From the IMG/VR virus record IMGVR_UViG_3300035183_000469, positions 1 through 64,000 of that record: DNA of 64,000 bases, one strand, 5' to 3'. The stretch is from a virus. Both the position numbers and the translations under genes were made by a program. Shown here piece by piece: positions 24,484 through 32,599 of this stretch. Numbering within the stretch: position 1 is the first letter of the stretch; the number at the start of each line of letters is the position of its first letter. The notes under the pieces were generated by a model. It ran no database searches and had not been told where the DNA came from. It saw only the letters and a list, made by a program, of their open reading frames with translations.

Positions 24484-24710
24484 AGCATATGCGACATCAA
24501 TACACCACCGTGGTCATCAGAGGATGGGACGACAATTCCGAGGCAACGGAATACGCCGTGCAGTTCATCCCGATGCGTCCTACTCCGCCGTATCAGTTCA
24601 AAAATGTGGCCATCGTGTTTGCCAACGGACAAAAAATTGGAGCGTCCAATACCAGACGCATGGCTTCAAAGAGGGAGGCCATCAGGCAAATTAAAATGCT
24701 CACAAAATAA
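24480..24710 (+). CDS. Unknown small protein
   Basis: 76 residues from the ATG at 24480, preceded by GGAGGTG, one of the few clear Shine-Dalgarno sequences in the window. Beta-rich, with YAVQFIPMRPTPPYQFKNVAIVFANG. Overlaps the previous stop by 4 bases. No family recognised. Confidence 0.55.
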   Translation: MKHMRHQYTTVVIRGWDDNSEATEYAVQFIPMRPTPPYQFKNVAIVFANGQKIGASNTRRMASKREAIRQIKMLTK

Positions 24711-24713
24711 CAT

Positions 24714-24929
24714 ATGAAAAACATATTCATCTGTGCATGGTGCGAAACACCGTCTCAGATAGACGAAGACTCAGTAGATGAACGCCGGTATTCCGGTCAT
24801 ATCTTCTGCTCAATGGAATGCCGCAACCGGTATTATCTATACCGGCTCCGGCGTAATCAACCGATTAAAAAAAATATGTGTTGTGAGAGTGTTATCAAGA
24901 ACGGGTGGGATAGTACACGCTTCCTTTGA
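24714..24929 (+). CDS. Small zinc-binding protein
   Basis: 71 residues with CAWCETP near residue 7 and CSMECRNRYYLYRLRR near residue 31, a Cys-x2-Cys and Cys-x3-Cys set like a treble clef or FCS zinc finger. The basic helix after the second pair would fit nucleic-acid binding. Its last 47 bases overlap the start region of the helicase gene in another frame. Confidence 0.55.
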   Translation: MKNIFICAWCETPSQIDEDSVDERRYSGHIFCSMECRNRYYLYRLRRNQPIKKNMCCESVIKNGWDSTRFL

Positions 24930-26481
24930 TTATCAGTCCGACATTTTAGCGCTGGTAAAAAATATCCGTGGGCGGAAGTGGGTGCCAACCAAACGACGAT
25001 GGGACATCCCGTTGGCATCGGATACAGCCGACAAAATACGGCTCCTGATAACCAGGTCTGGATTTCAGGACAACGGAGGAATCATGGCAGAAATTGACCG
25101 TCTGTCAAAAGACGAGTTAATATATCTGCGACTGTCGTCCGCCGCAGACGGCGACTACCATGTTCACGGGTTGCGTCGAGACCTGCGTGGCTATCAGAAG
25201 TCCGGTGTGGAATACGGAATTAAAAGCCGCCGTCTTATCATCGGCGACCCGCCCGGAGTCGGTAAGACGTGGCAAGCCATCGGCATTGTCAATGAATTAC
25301 AGGCATATCCTTGTCTTGTGGTATGCCCGTCCATAGTAAAAATGAAGTGGGCGAAGGAGTTTTCCGAGCTCCTCGAACAGCCACGTACTATTCACGTGGT
25401 TAGCGGAAAAGACTTCCGCAGGGCAGACATCGTAATCATCAACTATGATGTTCTGAGGCAAAACCAGGATGCGATTATGGCTTCCGGGTTTGCGTCCGTG
25501 ATAGGCGACGAATTTCATAGGATAAAAAACCCAAAGTCACAAAGGGGGAAGGCGTTGGTGGCTATTGCTAATGGCATTGAACTGAAAATAGGACTTTCAG
25601 GCACGCCGATTGTCAATGCGCCAAAAGATTTGGTTAACCAACTCAAAGCCATCGGGCGACTGAGTGAATTTGGTGGTGAATGGGGATTCTATAAAGACTT
25701 CTGCGATCTTCGCAAGGAGTTTTATGGATACACCTATGACGGCGCCACCAACCTTGGCGAGTTAGACCGAAGAATGCGTGGCGGTGGCATGTATGTACGT
25801 AGGGAGAAATCCGCGGTTCAAAAAGACCTGCCGGATAAAACTATCGAACGGGTGGACGTGCAGGTACATACTATGCCGGAATACATGGTCGCCCTGTCAG
25901 AGTCAAGGAAGATCATGACATCAAACCTGTCTGCGATAGACAGGGAGCGACAGATGATGACCATGCGGCTGCGGTTGCAGCGCATCACGGCCATGGGCAA
26001 ACTTCCCTTTGTTAAGGAGGCGTTGGACGACCTTGTTTACAATGGAGAAAAGGTCGTAGTATTTGCCTTCTTCCGGCAAGTAATAGCGGAGATCGCATCG
26101 TGGTATCCGTCTATGACGGCAACCCTTACTGGTTCTGATTCGATGGAAGAGAAGTGGCGCAAGAACCAATCCTTCCTGACCGACCCGTCATGCCGCATCA
26201 TTGTATGCAGCACGGAGATAACGGAAGGAATTGATTTGGTAAGCGCCGCCACCAGCATACACTCCGAGCTTGTGTGGACGTATGCAAAACTTGAACAAAA
26301 TATGGATCGGCTTCACCGAATAGGACAACGACAGCCGGTAACAGCTATCATCCCGGTTGCCAATACGTCGTCCGACCGGGCAATGTGGAAAGCAATCCAG
26401 CGGAAGGCAACATATTCACTGTCAGAAAGTGATATGATGCGGCAAATTTTGATGGAAGAAAATTTGGAAATAATAAAATAA
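24883..26481 (+). CDS. SNF2-type DEAH helicase (SMARCAL1/HARP-like)
   Basis: About 532 residues from a GTG at 24883; an ATG at 24778 is in frame but would overlap the zinc gene almost fully. The start ASFDYQSDILALVKNIRGRKWVPTKRRWDIP is a HARP-like domain that binds single/double-strand junctions. The two RecA folds show GDPPGVGKTWQ (motif I), VIGDEFHRIKN (motif II, DEFH rather than DEAH), LSGTPI (motif III), STEITEGIDL (motif V) and MDRLHRIGQ (motif VI). It likely anneals or remodels forks during phage replication. Phage helicases of this size and layout are well known. Confidence 0.9.
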   Translation: MRVLSRTGGIVHASFDYQSDILALVKNIRGRKWVPTKRRWDIPLASDTADKIRLLITRSGFQDNGGIMAEIDRLSKDELIYLRLSSAADGDYHVHGLRRDLRGYQKSGVEYGIKSRRLIIGDPPGVGKTWQAIGIVNELQAYPCLVVCPSIVKMKWAKEFSELLEQPRTIHVVSGKDFRRADIVIINYDVLRQNQDAIMASGFASVIGDEFHRIKNPKSQRGKALVAIANGIELKIGLSGTPIVNAPKDLVNQLKAIGRLSEFGGEWGFYKDFCDLRKEFYGYTYDGATNLGELDRRMRGGGMYVRREKSAVQKDLPDKTIERVDVQVHTMPEYMVALSESRKIMTSNLSAIDRERQMMTMRLRLQRITAMGKLPFVKEALDDLVYNGEKVVVFAFFRQVIAEIASWYPSMTATLTGSDSMEEKWRKNQSFLTDPSCRIIVCSTEITEGIDLVSAATSIHSELVWTYAKLEQNMDRLHRIGQRQPVTAIIPVANTSSDRAMWKAIQRKATYSLSESDMMRQILMEENLEIIK

Positions 26482-26507
26482 AACTTTACTTTTATATCGT
26501 CAAAACT

Positions 26508-26822
26508 ATGACAGAAATCATTCGCAACGGGTTAACCGCTTCATTCAGAAGAAGATACCCTGAGCTGTTTGAGGATTTGGCGGCATTACAACCGCCAAGA
26601 CCTCTAAAAAAAAGAGTGCCAAAGCCGGAGAAAATTTTGCCGGAGGATATGCACAAGTATTATGAGGTGGATAGCACCTTCCATGCTGTTGCTCAAGAGG
26701 TGGCGCGATCGGCGGCGGCACACATAAGTCGCAGGACGAAGGGGAAATATACCCTCCGCTTTGTAACAGAGATACAAAACGGAATTGCTGTGCGCGGGGT
26801 GCGTATTTGGAGAATTAAATAA
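26508..26822 (+). CDS. Unknown small protein
   Basis: 104 residues. The N-terminal half is rich in Pro, Lys and Arg (RRRYPELFEDLAALQPPRP). The C-terminal half is a helix followed by strands (KYTLRFVTEIQNGIAVRGVRIWRI). It follows the helicase by 26 bases of AT-rich sequence. No domain recognised. Confidence 0.55.
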   Translation: MTEIIRNGLTASFRRRYPELFEDLAALQPPRPLKKRVPKPEKILPEDMHKYYEVDSTFHAVAQEVARSAAAHISRRTKGKYTLRFVTEIQNGIAVRGVRIWRIK

Positions 26823-26829
26823 AACGACA

Positions 26830-27057
26830 ATGATATTCAAAAACGAGACCGGAAGCTACCTCTCAAAGGACGAGGTGCTTAGGCATCACATTCGGGACGC
26901 GTTTGATAACACAAACAATGATTTCATGGGCGACATAAATGCCGAAGAAATTATTGCCTATGCAAGATACGTAGGATACGATGATCTTGCCGACGAGATG
27001 GATTTTGATTTGGAGATGAGCAGATTAAATCCTTTCAGAATATCTTTCAATCAATGA
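26830..27057 (+). CDS. Unknown acidic small protein
   Basis: 75 residues from ATG 26830; a frame starting at 26785 overlaps the previous gene. Acidic and helical, with a run of Asp and Glu from residue 30 on. It is the last gene before the promoter-sRNA-terminator unit. An acidic DNA-mimic role is possible but unsupported. Confidence 0.5.
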   Translation: MIFKNETGSYLSKDEVLRHHIRDAFDNTNNDFMGDINAEEIIAYARYVGYDDLADEMDFDLEMSRLNPFRISFNQ

Positions 27058-27092
27058 ATGATTCGCAAAAAAAATACAGTAGTCACTATGAC

Positions 27093-27121
27093 TTGCATGC
27101 TCTCTTATTTCCATATCTTTG
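27093..27121 (+). promoter_or_regulatory. Consensus Bacteroidota promoter
   Basis: TTG (27093-27095), 18 bases, TATCTTTG (27114-27121) match the consensus. No gene start follows closely; instead a stem-loop and a terminator do, so it probably drives a small RNA starting near 27128. Confidence 0.7.
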
Positions 27122-27127
27122 TTTTTT

Positions 27128-27214
27128 ATAGGATCGGCGGAGTTCTGATGTTCTCGCTCTGCCTATATCCTAAAACCCCGCAGTGGTGAGAGGCTGCGGG
27201 GTTTATTTTTTTTT
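27128..27214 (+). ncRNA. Candidate small RNA of about 87 bases
   Basis: Between a consensus promoter and a strong terminator lies one stem-loop: TAGGAT (27129-27134) with ATCCTA (27167-27172), and inside it GGCGGAG (27136-27142) with CTCTGCC (27157-27163), one G-U. The apical loop is TTCTGATGTTCTCG. No frame of more than a few codons fits. A free-standing regulatory RNA is the simplest reading. Confidence 0.6.
27173..27214 (+). terminator. Intrinsic terminator
   Basis: AAACCCCGCAG (27173-27183) pairs perfectly with CTGCGGGGTTT (27194-27204), loop of 10 bases, then A and nine T. It ends the small RNA and would also stop transcripts from the helicase operon before the AT-rich cassette region. 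Confidence 0.92.
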
Positions 27215-27254
27215 ATTGCGGAAATTGGATGCCATTACATGAACCACCAACAAA

Positions 27255-27590
27255 ATGTCAAATAGAAAACTAAACGACCCTTTTGCCTATGTGCTGTTAG
27301 CGGTAATGATTTCAGATGTAGTGATTTCAGCGGTAGTGCTTTTAACTTGTGGAACTCGATTGAAAAATGGCGTTGTTGTTGATAAATGGCACGAGGAAGC
27401 AAGAATTGAATCATACACGTATTACAACTTTATACTAAAAATGCGAATGTCTGGAACTCGTTTGGATGATGAGGATTTTGTATTAATAGTAAAAGGTTTT
27501 AATGGTAAAGACACGGTTAAACAACGTTTTGAAGTGTCTAAAACGGATTATGAAAATATAAATATTGGCGATTATGTCTCCTTTCCATAG
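27255..27590 (+). CDS. Small membrane protein, cassette-like
   Basis: 111 residues. Residues about 10-33 form one hydrophobic segment (FAYVLLAVMISDVVISAVVLL) followed by a soluble, beta-rich part. It is AT-rich unlike the flanking phage genes. It ends 6 bases before the first attC-like site and has no promoter of its own in the 40 bases after the terminator. Typical of an integron-type cassette gene of unknown function. Confidence 0.55.
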   Translation: MSNRKLNDPFAYVLLAVMISDVVISAVVLLTCGTRLKNGVVVDKWHEEARIESYTYYNFILKMRMSGTRLDDEDFVLIVKGFNGKDTVKQRFEVSKTDYENINIGDYVSFP

Positions 27591-27596
27591 CATTAC

Positions 27597-27729
27597 CTCT
27601 AACGGTTCTGGTATTGCCGAATGTGGGAGATACTTGCACAACAGCCCATCAGAAGGATAAAAGTTTAATGTAGTATAATTGCTTATTAGTGGAACGTCAG
27701 CCCCCACTTTTAGCAATACATTGTTAGTG
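27597..27729 (+). other. attC-like recombination site
   Basis: 133 bases with the layout of a long attC site. CTCTAAC (27597-27603) pairs with GTTAGTG (27723-27729) apart from one base, GTATTGC (27611-27617) with GCAATAC (27713-27719) perfectly, and GTGGG (27623-27627) with CCCAC (27703-27707). The central 75 bases form the variable loop. It starts 7 bases after a stop codon and is followed 25 bases later by the next gene, as in integron arrays. Confidence 0.6.
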
Positions 27730-27754
27730 GCTGGCATCTTTAAACAACAAACCT

Positions 27755-28057
27755 ATGTACAAAGAACAAATTAAAGAAAAAGGCTCCGATATGCCTACTG
27801 CAATTCATCAACCCGAATTGAATGTAATTATCGAAAGGCTGGCAAATGCCGTTAATCGTTATGATGATATTTTATCTGAAACAAAGCATAAACTGCAAAC
27901 GATTAAAAAGTATGATGAGCCTGCAACATCAAATGAAGTTTCAAAAGAAACAGAGCCTGATAGTTTAATCGAAGAAATTCATTTTTTGCTATTTAAGTTA
28001 AATGATTTGAATGAAAGGGCAGAAGCCAATTTAAGACATTTGAGAGAAATTGTTTAG
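27755..28057 (+). CDS. Coiled-coil protein, cassette-like
   Basis: 100 residues, almost all helix with Leu/Ile heptads (LNVIIERLANAVNRYDDILSETKHKL and a second segment near the end). No catalytic residues. It starts 25 bases after an attC-like site and ends inside a second inverted-repeat element. Cassette proteins of this type are often unknown. Confidence 0.55.
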   Translation: MYKEQIKEKGSDMPTAIHQPELNVIIERLANAVNRYDDILSETKHKLQTIKKYDEPATSNEVSKETEPDSLIEEIHFLLFKLNDLNERAEANLRHLREIV

Positions 28058-28066
28058 CATTTTCGG

Positions 28067-28117
28067 GTTATGTGGGATGCTACTCATTCGGAGCAGTGTC
28101 CCACGTTTGCCGATAAC
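28067..28117 (+). other. Short inverted-repeat element, degenerate attC-like
   Basis: GTTAT then GTGGGA (28067-28077) face TCCCAC (28099-28104) and ATAAC (28113-28117). The GTGGG core is shared with the first attC-like site. At 51 bases it is shorter than the two clear sites. Confidence 0.4.
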
Positions 28118-28130
28118 AGAAATTAATGAG

Positions 28131-28490
28131 ATGAAAATCAATGCTCCTGACGCATATACTTTGTTGCCTACTGTGCTTTTGGATGATAATGGTTATCCAA
28201 CTGATGAATGGCTGCAATATCTTAAAACCTATAAGCCAGATGAAAGTTTGCCTTTACTTACATTTGTTAAAACGGTTCTGGTTGACGGATGGTATATGTC
28301 TGATTGGGGGTTTAAGCTAAGTAAGAAGTATAAAGGCAAATACAAACTTGAACTTTATACAGGTGGATGGAGTGGCAATGAAGAAATTATTGAAGCAATT
28401 ATGTCAAATATGTGGCTCACTAACTTCAAGATGAAATTTTTGATGTGGCGAACCGGAGGTCATTATTACTTTGAGTTGTCTGTCGGTTAG
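28131..28490 (+). CDS. Unknown protein, cassette-like
   Basis: 119 residues from the ATG at 28131, chosen because the longer frame from 28050 would run through the inverted-repeat element. An alpha/beta protein with aromatic segments (DGWYMSDWGFKLSKKY). No family known. The 72-base gap behind it has a CATTG/CAATG hairpin that may be a worn cassette boundary. Confidence 0.5.
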   Translation: MKINAPDAYTLLPTVLLDDNGYPTDEWLQYLKTYKPDESLPLLTFVKTVLVDGWYMSDWGFKLSKKYKGKYKLELYTGGWSGNEEIIEAIMSNMWLTNFKMKFLMWRTGGHYYFELSVG

Positions 28491-28562
28491 CATTGCTGCC
28501 AATGGTTTCGGGATTTGCGCATGTATTTTTTGCGGATTTAAAAACTTATTAAATAACACAAT

Positions 28563-28796
28563 ATGACAAGAGAAGAACTGATTGATTTTGCAAAATGGCT
28601 TGATGATGGCACAGACTATTTTGGCGAGAGTTACATTCAGGTGAAAACTGATGAATATATTAAAGCCAAAAATATTGTCGTTAAAGCCGATGTTAGCGGT
28701 TCGGTTTGCAATTACTGTAAAGGTAAAGGAAGAATATTTCATTGGGAGTTTGGTCAATTTGTTGAATGTGTGTGCTGTCGGGAAACCGACCGCTAA
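28563..28796 (+). CDS. Small zinc-ribbon protein, cassette-like
   Basis: 77 residues. CNYCKGKGRIFHW followed by CVCC near the C-terminus gives a DnaJ-like Cys-x2-Cys-x-Gly-x-Gly arrangement, a likely zinc site. Its stop lies inside the first bases of the second clear attC-like site, as is usual for cassette genes. Confidence 0.55.
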   Translation: MTREELIDFAKWLDDGTDYFGESYIQVKTDEYIKAKNIVVKADVSGSVCNYCKGKGRIFHWEFGQFVECVCCRETDR

Positions 28797-28924
28797 CGGG
28801 TCGGGTATTGCTGTCAGTAGCGGCAATAGGATTACAAATGTTCATAAAAGCACTAAAGTTAAATTGGAAAACGTAAGCTCAAATATTATTCGTCAGCCGC
28901 CATTGCAACAATCTGCTGTTATAC
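28792..28924 (+). other. Second attC-like recombination site
   Basis: 133 bases, the same length as the first site. GCTAAC (28792-28797) is opposed to GTTATAC (28918-28924), TATTGC to GCAACA, and GTAGCGGC to GCCGCCAT, with scattered mismatches as expected for attC. It spans the junction between a zinc-ribbon gene and the Dcm-type gene. Confidence 0.5.
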
Positions 28925-29811
28925 ACTCGCGCCTTTCACACGGCTCACTTTTTTCGGGAATAGGTGGTTTTGATTTGGCTGCACAATGGATGGGATGGAA
29001 CAATATTTTTCAGGTAGAGATTGACAAATTTTGTCAAAAGGTTTTAGAAAAAAATTTCCCGGACACAAAACGATATTCAGACATTAAAAAATTTAACGGA
29101 ACAGAATATGAAAACAAAATTGACATCCTCACCGGAGGGCTTCCTTGTCAACCATTTAGCACAGCCGGGAAGCGAAGAGGCAAAGATGATGACCGTTACC
29201 TCTGGGAAGAAATGCTTAGAGTTATTACAGAGGTTAAACCGACCTATGTTGTTGGCGAAAATGTTCCTGGCATCATCGGTCTGGCACTCGACACGGTGCT
29301 ATCTGACATGGAGAATCAGAACTACACCACAGAAACGTTTATTATTCCAGCTTGCGCCGTCAATGCTCCGCACCGAAGGGATAGAGTGTGGTTTATTGCT
29401 TACACCAACAGCATCAGATGGAAAGATGGAGAAAAAGAAATCGGAAAACCTTTACATAACGGAAACAGGAACGATGCGATTAAGGAACAAAGCTGGGAGC
29501 AGCAGCAATGCGGGACTGGTAAATCAAATTCATTTTTTGCCGACACCAACTGTGAACACAGGGAAGAATCTCTCGGAGGGGATAAATTGGGATATGAGGG
29601 AAAAGAAACACTACTTGGACGGGGTTTTTATGAACCGGATTGGAATAGAGAATGGACTGCGGTTGCATCCGAACTTTGTCGAGTGGATGATGGGCTACCC
29701 AAAGAATTGGACAAAGCTAAAAGAATAAAAGCGCTTGGAAACGCTATTGTCCCGCAGGTCGCCTATGAACTGTTTAAAGCAATAGATAGTGTCCACCGTC
29801 GTGTGGTATAA
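28903..29811 (+). CDS. DNA cytosine-5 methyltransferase
   Basis: About 302 residues from TTG 28903. This start lies within the attC-like site; the frame is open from 28651 but the earlier ATGs precede the site. Motifs of C5 methyltransferases are all present: HGSLFSGIGGFDLA (I), GGLPCQPFSTAG with the catalytic Cys (IV), VVGENVPG (VI), HRRDRVWFIAY (VIII), and ALGNAIVPQVAYELF (X). The end WTAVASELCRVDDGLP is that of phage Dcm-type enzymes. It likely protects phage DNA. No restriction partner adjoins it. A second open frame covers most of it (29108-29728). Confidence 0.88.
   Translation: MQQSAVIHSRLSHGSLFSGIGGFDLAAQWMGWNNIFQVEIDKFCQKVLEKNFPDTKRYSDIKKFNGTEYENKIDILTGGLPCQPFSTAGKRRGKDDDRYLWEEMLRVITEVKPTYVVGENVPGIIGLALDTVLSDMENQNYTTETFIIPACAVNAPHRRDRVWFIAYTNSIRWKDGEKEIGKPLHNGNRNDAIKEQSWEQQQCGTGKSNSFFADTNCEHREESLGGDKLGYEGKETLLGRGFYEPDWNREWTAVASELCRVDDGLPKELDKAKRIKALGNAIVPQVAYELFKAIDSVHRRVV
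29108..29728 (+). other. Overlapping open frame with methyltransferase-like signature
   Basis: 206 residues in another frame of the methyltransferase gene. Its sequence reads LLLTPTASDG, FLPTPTVNTG and LHPNFVEWMMGYPKNWT near the end, which are signatures I associate with the C-terminal parts of other phage Dcm-family proteins. The bases that give FVEWMMGYP here give LCRVDDGLP in the main frame. This may be an ancient frame relation between two families rather than a translated gene. Translation is not shown. Confidence 0.4.
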
Positions 29812-29862
29812 CAGCATCTGCTTTGCGAAGGCGTGGATTTTAACAACTAAATTTGATATAGT

Positions 29863-30231
29863 ATGCCGATAGATTACAAAAAATATCCTAAAAAATGGAA
29901 AACAGAAATCCGAGATGCAATTTTACAACGTGCTAAAAATTGCTGTGAGTTCTGTGGAGTGGAAAATTATGCAATTGGTTATCGTGATAAAAACGGTTTT
30001 TGGAATGATATAGAAATGTCTTTTGCTGGTGATGTGATTGCCGAAGATGCAAGAGATATGGGCTATAAAGTGATAAAAATTGTTTTGACGATAGCACATT
30101 TAGACCACAATGTGAATAACAATGATTTTTCAAACCTTAAAGCACTTTGTCAGCGGTGTCATAATCGCTACGATGTTGGTTTTAGGAAAGCAAACCGTAA
30201 AAAGAATAATGGTGTCTTGTTGCTTTTTTAG
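29863..30231 (+). CDS. HNH endonuclease
   Basis: 122 residues. CEFCG near residue 25 and CQRCHNRYD near residue 104 supply the structural zinc, and the HNH core reads TIAHLDHNVNNNDFSNLKALC. This is a small stand-alone nuclease of the McrA/HNH class. Preceded by a short gap with a possible attC remnant. May act in packaging, restriction or homing; context in the methyltransferase-rich region slightly favours restriction-modification or cassette cargo. Confidence 0.85.
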   Translation: MPIDYKKYPKKWKTEIRDAILQRAKNCCEFCGVENYAIGYRDKNGFWNDIEMSFAGDVIAEDARDMGYKVIKIVLTIAHLDHNVNNNDFSNLKALCQRCHNRYDVGFRKANRKKNNGVLLLF

Positions 30232-30273
30232 CATGGTTATTTGCGATGGGTAACATTTCTTAAACGTTAAGCA

Positions 30274-30909
30274 ATGGTAAAAAATAATAAAACTTCTAAC
30301 GAAATGACAAAAGATTGGGCAGGAAACAGCAACGGAATATATAAGACTTTAGGTGCAAGTAATCATACTGCCAAGGAAAGGCAGAATGAAGATTATTATG
30401 CAACAGACCCTAAAGCAGCCGATTTGCTTTTAAGACTTGAAACATTTGCACCTGATATTTGGGAGTGTGCTTGCGGTGAGGGGCATTTAAGTAAGGTATT
30501 TGAAAAGGCAGGGCATAGGGTAAAAAGCACCGACTTAATAGATAGGGGATTTGGTGAAACAGGAATAGATTTTTTGAGCATTGATAACTTGGAATGGAAC
30601 GGAGATATAATTACAAACCCACCGTATAAGTATGCACAGGAATTTATTGAGAAGGCATTACAAATTATACCCGAAGGAAACAAGGTTGCAATGTTTTTGA
30701 AGATACAATTTTTGGAAGGTAAGGCTCGAAAAAAGCTATTCATATCAAATCCACCAAAGACAGTTTATGTTTCAAGTTCTCGGCTGCTTTGTGCAAAAAA
30801 CGCTGAATTTGAAAAAATGATTGCTGGTGGTGGAGGTGCTCTTGCTTATGCTTGGTATGTATGGCAAAAAGGATTCAATGGAACGACAGAGCTCAAATGG
30901 TTTAATTAA
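30274..30909 (+). CDS. DNA N6-adenine methyltransferase-like protein
   Basis: 211 residues. It has WECACGEGHLSKVF (SAM-binding motif I), STDLID (acidic motif II), then DIITNPPY (catalytic motif IV, NPPY) and FLKIQFLEGKARKKLF. The order matches small phage adenine methyltransferases. It acts on DNA in the host cytoplasm. AT-rich like its neighbours and preceded by a short gap with a GTTAAGC end that could be a cassette boundary. Confidence 0.85.
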   Translation: MVKNNKTSNEMTKDWAGNSNGIYKTLGASNHTAKERQNEDYYATDPKAADLLLRLETFAPDIWECACGEGHLSKVFEKAGHRVKSTDLIDRGFGETGIDFLSIDNLEWNGDIITNPPYKYAQEFIEKALQIIPEGNKVAMFLKIQFLEGKARKKLFISNPPKTVYVSSSRLLCAKNAEFEKMIAGGGGALAYAWYVWQKGFNGTTELKWFN

Positions 30910-30920
30910 ATAGTAAAAAA

Positions 30921-31430
30921 ATGAAAATCGTAGAAGTAGCAGAAAAGCAAATTGGCTACACAGAAGTTCCACCTGATTCCAACAAAACAAAATACGGCAA
31001 ATGGTTCGGGTTGGATGGTGTTCCTTGGTGCGGGATATTTGTAAGTTGGTGTTACAGTATTGCGGGATTCCCGTTGGGGAATATCGGATTTACAAAGGGG
31101 TTTGCCGGATGTCAAACTGCCGTGGCATTTTTTACAAAGAGAAAAAGAATTGTAACCCTTCCAAAAGAAGGAGACATTGTCTTCTTCGACTGGAACTTAG
31201 ACGGTCGGTATGACCATACCGGAATTTTCGTAAGGAGAATTGATAAGAATTTCTTTGAAACAATAGAAGGAAATACCTCACTAACAAATCAAAGTAACGG
31301 TGGTCAAGTTATGAGGAGGAAAAGAATGTTTGGAAAGGGTGTTGTTTTCGTACATCCCAAATGCTTAGATGAAGCTAAGCATAACCTGACCGCTAACGTA
31401 TTACGATTAAAGAATCCACCAATAAATTGA
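30921..31430 (+). CDS. CHAP-domain lysin / amidase
   Basis: 169 residues. The CHAP fold begins AEKQIGYTEVPPDSNKTKYGKWFG, the catalytic Cys is in PWCGIFVSWC (about residue 37) and the catalytic His in RYDHTGIFV (about 95), followed by EGNTS. It would cut peptidoglycan amide or peptide bonds. No signal peptide or membrane segment is seen, so a holin would have to release it if it is the endolysin. It lies between methyltransferase genes, not with the structural genes, and overlaps the next one by 4 bases. Confidence 0.85.
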   Translation: MKIVEVAEKQIGYTEVPPDSNKTKYGKWFGLDGVPWCGIFVSWCYSIAGFPLGNIGFTKGFAGCQTAVAFFTKRKRIVTLPKEGDIVFFDWNLDGRYDHTGIFVRRIDKNFFETIEGNTSLTNQSNGGQVMRRKRMFGKGVVFVHPKCLDEAKHNLTANVLRLKNPPIN

Positions 31431-32557
31431 ATTTGAAACCAAATACAATATATCACGGCAGTTGCTTGGAAGTTCTAAAGACATTCACAGACAACTCTAT
31501 AAACTGCTGCATCACATCCCCCCCTTATTGGGGATTGAGAGATTACGGAAAAGAGGAACAAATAGGATTAGAGAAAACACCGGAAGATTATGTTGCAAAA
31601 ATGGTTTTGGTATTTGAAGAAGTAAGAAGGGTTTTAAAACCTGACGGAACTTTGTGGCTGAACTTGGGCGATAGTTACATAAGCGGCAAAAGCAGATACA
31701 GCACCAAAGCACAAACACTTGAAGGCGGTGGAGAGAAAGAAGAAAAGTATGGCTCAATGCACAATGGGAATAAACCGGACTTATACTATCATCCATTTTT
31801 TAAAGACAAAGATTTGGCTGGCATCCCTTGGCGTGTTGCATTTGAGTTACAAAAACTTGGTTGGTATTTGAGGCAAGATATTATTTGGCACAAACCAAAC
31901 CCGATGCCGGAAAGCGTTACCGATAGATGCACAAAGGCACACGAATACATTTTCCTGTTGAGCAAGTCAAGTCAATACTATTTTGATTATGAAAGCATAC
32001 AGGAAATTGCAACAGGTTTTGACATGAGAAAGGATACGATGATGAAAGGAAGTAATAAATACAAAAACTCGGTTATTCCAGGACTAAAGGAACACACGAT
32101 GGCATCGAAAGGACATGAGCGTTGGAAGTTCAAGGGAACAGGAACTTTCGGAAATCTGGATGGTGAATTGAATGGCTTGCACTCCGGCAAAAAATACAAT
32201 CCGAAATTTAAGAACTTGCAACCGGATGGGCAGCAATCGAACACAATGCACCTTATACGAGCAGAAGGGGAAGCGGATGAAGTTTACCCTATCAGAAACA
32301 AAAGAAGCGTTTGGACTGTACCCACAAAACCATATTTAGAGGCACATTTCGCAACTTTTCCAGAAGATTTGATAGTTGATTGTATAAAAGCCGGATGCCC
32401 GAAAGATGGATTGATTTTAGACCCGTTCATGGGTGCCGGAACGACTGCTTTGGTATGTCGCAAACTCGGGAGAAATTATGTAGGAATCGAATTGAATGAA
32501 AAATATATCAAGATAGCAAATGACAGATTATACAATGGACTTGGAATGTTTCTTTAA
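31427..32557 (+). CDS. Site-specific DNA methyltransferase (beta class, N4-cytosine/N6-adenine)
   Basis: 376 residues from a TTG start at 31427 that overlaps the lysin stop. The catalytic motif comes first (CITSPPYWGLRDYG, about residue 30) and the SAM motif last (LILDPFMGAGTTALVCRKLGRNYVGIEL, about 325-352), the permuted beta order. The middle, about residues 190-290, is a longer insertion likely to be the target recognition part. SPPY favours N4-cytosine, though adenine cannot be excluded. No cognate endonuclease is next to it. Confidence 0.9.
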   Translation: MNLKPNTIYHGSCLEVLKTFTDNSINCCITSPPYWGLRDYGKEEQIGLEKTPEDYVAKMVLVFEEVRRVLKPDGTLWLNLGDSYISGKSRYSTKAQTLEGGGEKEEKYGSMHNGNKPDLYYHPFFKDKDLAGIPWRVAFELQKLGWYLRQDIIWHKPNPMPESVTDRCTKAHEYIFLLSKSSQYYFDYESIQEIATGFDMRKDTMMKGSNKYKNSVIPGLKEHTMASKGHERWKFKGTGTFGNLDGELNGLHSGKKYNPKFKNLQPDGQQSNTMHLIRAEGEADEVYPIRNKRSVWTVPTKPYLEAHFATFPEDLIVDCIKAGCPKDGLILDPFMGAGTTALVCRKLGRNYVGIELNEKYIKIANDRLYNGLGMFL

Positions 32558-32599
32558 TAAACATAACTTTGTAAAATAAATCAAAAAAATTTCATATAA

